From Chthoniobacterales bacterium (GTDB taxonomy: Bacteria > Verrucomicrobiota > Verrucomicrobiia > Chthoniobacterales > UBA10450), in contig JACCZQ010000307.1 in assembly GCA_013695905.1 (NCBI GenBank), positions 1 to 7,974 on the forward strand: a DNA stretch of 7,974 nt, read 5' to 3'. Position 1 is the first letter of the stretch. Every line of letters starts with the position of its first letter. Positions 5,953-7,974 of this stretch are shown in pieces. The notes under the pieces are model-generated. The model searched no databases and was not told the DNA's origin. It saw only the letters and a list, made by a program, of their open reading frames with translations. The translations under genes and the position numbers were made by a program.

Positions 5953-6462
5953 ATGAACTACGCGCTTCGTTTTTTCCTTTCCGTGCAACTGGTCGCCGCG
6001 GCTTTCCTAATGGGCGGATGTGCCAGTCACCCGCAGGGCATTCATAGCGCGCGCGGCGGCGCCTCTTCCGCGGCGCTCGCCGCCAGCATCGCGAGCGAAG
6101 CGCCCGGCGATTACTACATCGGCCGGCGCTACTACAAACGCGACTTCAAGTTCTGGGGCTACGTGCGGCGGCCGGGGCAGCCGTGGAGCAGCGCGCAGCT
6201 GGTGATGATGAACGAGACGCAGAAGCTCGCGCCGGACCGGGCGCGGGAGCAGTTCGGCTTCGATAATGGTTATGAGTACCGGCTCATCGGGAATTTTACT
6301 GGCGAACGGGTTTATGAGCCGGCCAGCAACGGGATCTATCCGGAGTTCATGCTGCGGAACTATCAGGTGATCTCCACGAATCCGCCGCCGATTTTCCGGA
6401 GCCAGCGCGACAGCCGCGCGCAGGCGGCCCTCGGCCGTCTCACCGTTGAAAGACCGGAGTAG
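5953..6462 (+). CDS. Putative lipoprotein, hypothetical
   Basis: A 169-residue exported protein of unknown function. Residues 1-22 are a signal peptide (NYALRFF start, VQLVAAAFLM core) ending in MGGC, a loose lipobox, with C23 as the likely lipidated cysteine. After an Ala/Ser/Gly linker (to about 50) comes a compact domain with many aromatic and basic residues (GDYYIGRRYYKRDFKFWGYVRRPGQPW at about 52-78). Further recognisable stretches are GYEYRLIGNFTGERVYEPASN (about 106-126) and PPPIFRS (144-150). The frame is open far upstream (to 5302), but that part only mirrors mlaE on the other strand. The start at 5953 is set by the signal peptide. The gene diverges from the mla operon with 117 bases between starts, and its last 17 bases overlap the recombinase ORF. 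Confidence 0.82.
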   Translation: MNYALRFFLSVQLVAAAFLMGGCASHPQGIHSARGGASSAALAASIASEAPGDYYIGRRYYKRDFKFWGYVRRPGQPWSSAQLVMMNETQKLAPDRAREQFGFDNGYEYRLIGNFTGERVYEPASNGIYPEFMLRNYQVISTNPPPIFRSQRDSRAQAALGRLTVERPE

Positions 6463-7372
6463 CGAAGAAGCTCCACCTGCGCCATCGCCGCCGCGCGATG
6501 TCCTCGCGGAGGAATTTCTGCGTTACCTGGAGGTGGAGCGGAACTCCTCCCCGCGCACGATCACCGCCTACCAGAAGGCGCTGAGCGCGTTTCAAGCCTC
6601 GCTCCAGAAGCCGTGGCTGGCCTGCGAGGCTGACGACTTCCGGGATTATCTCTTCAGCGCCATGAAGAAGAAGCAGGCGCGCTCCTACATCCGGCTGCAG
6701 TTCTCCGCCTTTCGCACGTTTTATAAATTTCTGGTGGAGCGGAAAGCCCTCCTCCGCGATCCCGTGCGTGAGCTGGAGCTGCCGAAAGCGGAGAAACGCC
6801 TTCCGCTTGTCCTGACACCCCAGCAAATCGAGGAGCTGCTCTCCGCCCCGTTGCGGGTGCCGAAGCCGCAATCTGCACCGCCATGGATGCCGCTGCGCGA
6901 CGCCGCCATCATGGAGGTGTTCTACAGCAGTGGCCTGCGCCTGGGCGAGTTGGCGTCGCTGAATGTGGCGGACGTGGACATCTACACCGAGTCGGTGCGG
7001 GTGCTCGGCAAAGGGCGAAAGGAGCGCGTCTGTCCCGTCGGCCTGCCGGCACTGGAGGTGGTTTCGAAATACCGTGCCGCTGCCAACGTGCAGAGCGGTC
7101 CGCTGTTCCTGAATAAGTCGCGCACCCGCATCTCGCCACGTTCGATTTGGCTCATCCTGAAGCGATATCTCCGCCACACTTCGATCCCGATTTCTCTGAG
7201 TCCGCACAAACTCCGCCACAGCTTCGCCACGCACCTGCTCGACGGTGGAGCCGACCTGCGCAGCGTGCAGGCGCTCCTCGGCCACGCCAGCTTGTCGACG
7301 ACCCAGATCTACACGCACGTCACCGTTGAGCGGTTGAAGCGTGCCTACGACGAAGCGCATCCGCGGGCATAG
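6446..7372 (+). CDS. xerC: Xer-type site-specific tyrosine recombinase
   Basis: A 308-residue tyrosine recombinase of the XerC/XerD type, which resolves chromosome dimers at dif sites before cell division. The N-terminal SAM-like core-binding domain (about 20-105) contains FLRYLEVERNSSPRTITAY. The catalytic domain (about 120-305) has the complete set: R165 (SSGLRLGEL), K189, H254 and R257 (SPHKLRHSFATH), H280 (LLGH) and the nucleophile Y289 (TTQIYTH). It ends AYDEAHPRA, like E. coli XerC, though HVTVERLK also recalls XerD, so the C/D choice is uncertain. No phage or integron neighbours are seen. The start is the first in-frame start codon, TTG at 6446, inside the end of the lipoprotein gene. 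A CTG at 6518 preceded by GGAGG is an alternative that would cut into the first helix. Confidence 0.93.
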   Translation: MKDRSSEEAPPAPSPPRDVLAEEFLRYLEVERNSSPRTITAYQKALSAFQASLQKPWLACEADDFRDYLFSAMKKKQARSYIRLQFSAFRTFYKFLVERKALLRDPVRELELPKAEKRLPLVLTPQQIEELLSAPLRVPKPQSAPPWMPLRDAAIMEVFYSSGLRLGELASLNVADVDIYTESVRVLGKGRKERVCPVGLPALEVVSKYRAAANVQSGPLFLNKSRTRISPRSIWLILKRYLRHTSIPISLSPHKLRHSFATHLLDGGADLRSVQALLGHASLSTTQIYTHVTVERLKRAYDEAHPRA

Positions 7373-7374
7373 GA

Positions 7375-7425
7375 CCGACGAATGCGGCACCCGCTGCAGG
7401 TTCACCAGCAAGCGTTAATCGTCGG
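7375..7425. repeat. Inverted repeat just after the recombinase gene
   Basis: CCGACGA (7375-7381) pairs perfectly with TCGTCGG (7419-7425). The 37-base loop holds a smaller GCGG-CAC-CCGC hairpin (7384-7394). It begins 3 bases after the xer stop. No T-tract follows, so it is not a standard Rho-independent terminator; it may be a Rho-type or weak 3'-end structure. Confidence 0.35.
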
Positions 7426-7457
7426 AACAATTTACATATCGCGCCAACTGAGAGACG

Positions 7458-7479
7458 GTTCAATTCCTGTCGATTGAAC
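7458..7479. repeat. 7-bp perfect inverted repeat in the spacer before the secreted-protein gene
   Basis: GTTCAAT and ATTGAAC (7458-7464, 7473-7479) flank an 8-base loop in an AT-richer spacer. It lies about 75 bases upstream of the next ATG and 45 bases upstream of the sigma-54-like motif, where an operator or activator site could sit. No regulator is identified. Confidence 0.35.
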
Positions 7480-7522
7480 ATAAGTATCTGACGATGTGGG
7501 ACTTACTTGAACTGTTCTGTTT

Positions 7523-7539
7523 CTGGCACGGAAGCAGCT
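7523..7539 (+). promoter_or_regulatory. Sigma-54-like (-24/-12) promoter motif
   Basis: CTGGCACG (7523-7530) is a full match to the -24 element. The GG at 7525-7526 is separated by exactly 10 bases from GC at 7537-7538, the required GG-N10-GC spacing. The -12 element itself is weak (CAGCT instead of TTGCA/T). Transcription would start near 7550, only about 3 bases before the ATG at 7553, implying a nearly leaderless mRNA, which is a point against it. Confidence 0.35.
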
Positions 7540-7552
7540 GATCCCAAGCGGT

Positions 7553-7974
7553 ATGAATAGATCTCTCCCCCAGCGCCTTCTCTTGCTCGCGCTATGCGCG
7601 ACGCTCGTGTCTCTCGTGTCTGTCTCACGAGCGGACACAGTCACCTACACCGGCACGACTGTCGGCGGGCCTCTTTGGAATCGCCCGGTCGCGAATGGCA
7701 ATAATCCACCCACGGCCCTTTCTGGACTTGCCACTGCCGTGCCTTGGAGCGCAATTTCGTTCACCGTCAGCCTGACGGGATCCTACGTCTTTCAGAGCGT
7801 CGCGACGGTGCCCTTAAACTGGGACAATTATACATTCCTTTACGTCAACAGCTTCAATCCGAGCACTCCGTTGATGAATGCCCTGATCGGCAATGACGAT
7901 AACCCCAGCATCGGATTGTCGGGCTTCACTACCAATCTGACGATGGGAACAACCTACTTCTTTGTCACGACCGG
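7553..7974 (+). CDS. Secreted protein, N-terminal part (cut by the window edge); probable surface or PEP-CTERM-like protein
   Basis: An open frame of 140 codons running off the right edge. Residues 1-27 form a signal peptide (NRSLPQR start, LLLLALCATLVSLVSV core, SRA cleavage before D28). The mature part starts DTVTYTGTT and contains a beta-rich module with WDNYTFLYVNSFNPSTPL (about 90-107), a GNDDNPS turn (113-119) and MGTTYFFVTT (131-140). This pattern is typical of secreted beta-sandwich domains in surface proteins that often end in a PEP-CTERM or autotransporter-like tail; the C-terminus is needed to decide. The ATG at 7553 has only a weak Shine-Dalgarno (AAGCGG). An exact 9-base tandem duplication (7604-7621) encodes LVSLVS in the signal peptide core. 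It is probably transcribed alone, after the spacer that follows the recombinase gene. Confidence 0.8.
   Translation, partial: MNRSLPQRLLLLALCATLVSLVSVSRADTVTYTGTTVGGPLWNRPVANGNNPPTALSGLATAVPWSAISFTVSLTGSYVFQSVATVPLNWDNYTFLYVNSFNPSTPLMNALIGNDDNPSIGLSGFTTNLTMGTTYFFVTT

Noticed and set aside
6446..7372. Recombinase as a phage or genomic-island integrase
   Set aside because: Length, the C-terminal AHPRA ending and PHKLRHSFATH motif fit chromosomal Xer proteins; no tRNA gene, excisionase or phage genes flank it.
6440..7411. A 323-residue frame on the - strand opposite the recombinase
   Set aside because: It is the antisense shadow of a recombinase with all catalytic residues intact; its sequence is rich in Arg, His and Gln without a motif.
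7415..7480. A tRNA-like piece: a GGTTCAATTCC T-loop-like stretch with a near-matching acceptor pair (TTAATCG / CGATTGA)
   Set aside because: The T-stem pairs only two bases without a bulge, the element is about 63 bases long, and no convincing D or anticodon arm is present. It is probably chance.

Overview
The window looks like a chromosomal segment of a high-GC, Gram-negative-type bacterium, most likely from the Verrucomicrobia or a relative. This is an inference. It rests on a PEP-CTERM surface protein with a VPEP...RRRR tail, a second secreted protein of similar style, an Mla/MCE outer-membrane lipid transport operon, and a lipoprotein and small proteins whose style recalls that group. No 16S rRNA or other decisive marker is present.

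Layout. Left edge, + strand: the 3' part of trpS (tryptophanyl-tRNA synthetase), probably ended by a hairpin that starts inside its last codons. Next come a PEP-CTERM protein (760-1404) and a small conserved-looking protein of unknown function (1449-1733). Centre, - strand, from 5835 down to 1703, is a tightly packed operon: an 88-aa unknown protein, the MlaE-type permease, the MlaF-type ATPase, the MlaD-type MCE protein, a membrane-anchored PIN/TRAM protein (YacL type) and a short ORF that resembles the C-terminus of a FkbM-type methyltransferase. From mlaE to the PIN/TRAM gene every junction is a 1- or 4-base stop/start overlap. The last short ORF runs tail-to-tail into the 1449-1733 gene with 31 bases of overlap. 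Right, + strand: a divergent lipoprotein gene (5953-6462), a Xer-type tyrosine recombinase overlapping its end (6446-7372), a 180-base spacer with inverted repeats and a sigma-54-like promoter motif, and the 5' part of a secreted protein cut by the window edge.

Function. The mlaE-mlaF-mlaD genes would form an inner-membrane ABC complex that moves phospholipid between inner and outer membranes. The translationally coupled PIN/TRAM gene ties a putative membrane-bound RNase to it. The recombinase is a housekeeping-type Xer protein with the full catalytic set, not an obvious phage integrase. The two outer genes are exported surface proteins, one of them sorted by an exosortase.

I do not see a complete new defence or mobile system. 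The most interesting points are the Mla-PIN/TRAM coupling, the unknown lead gene of that operon, the possible relic methyltransferase end, and the sigma-54-like motif before the right-hand secreted protein.
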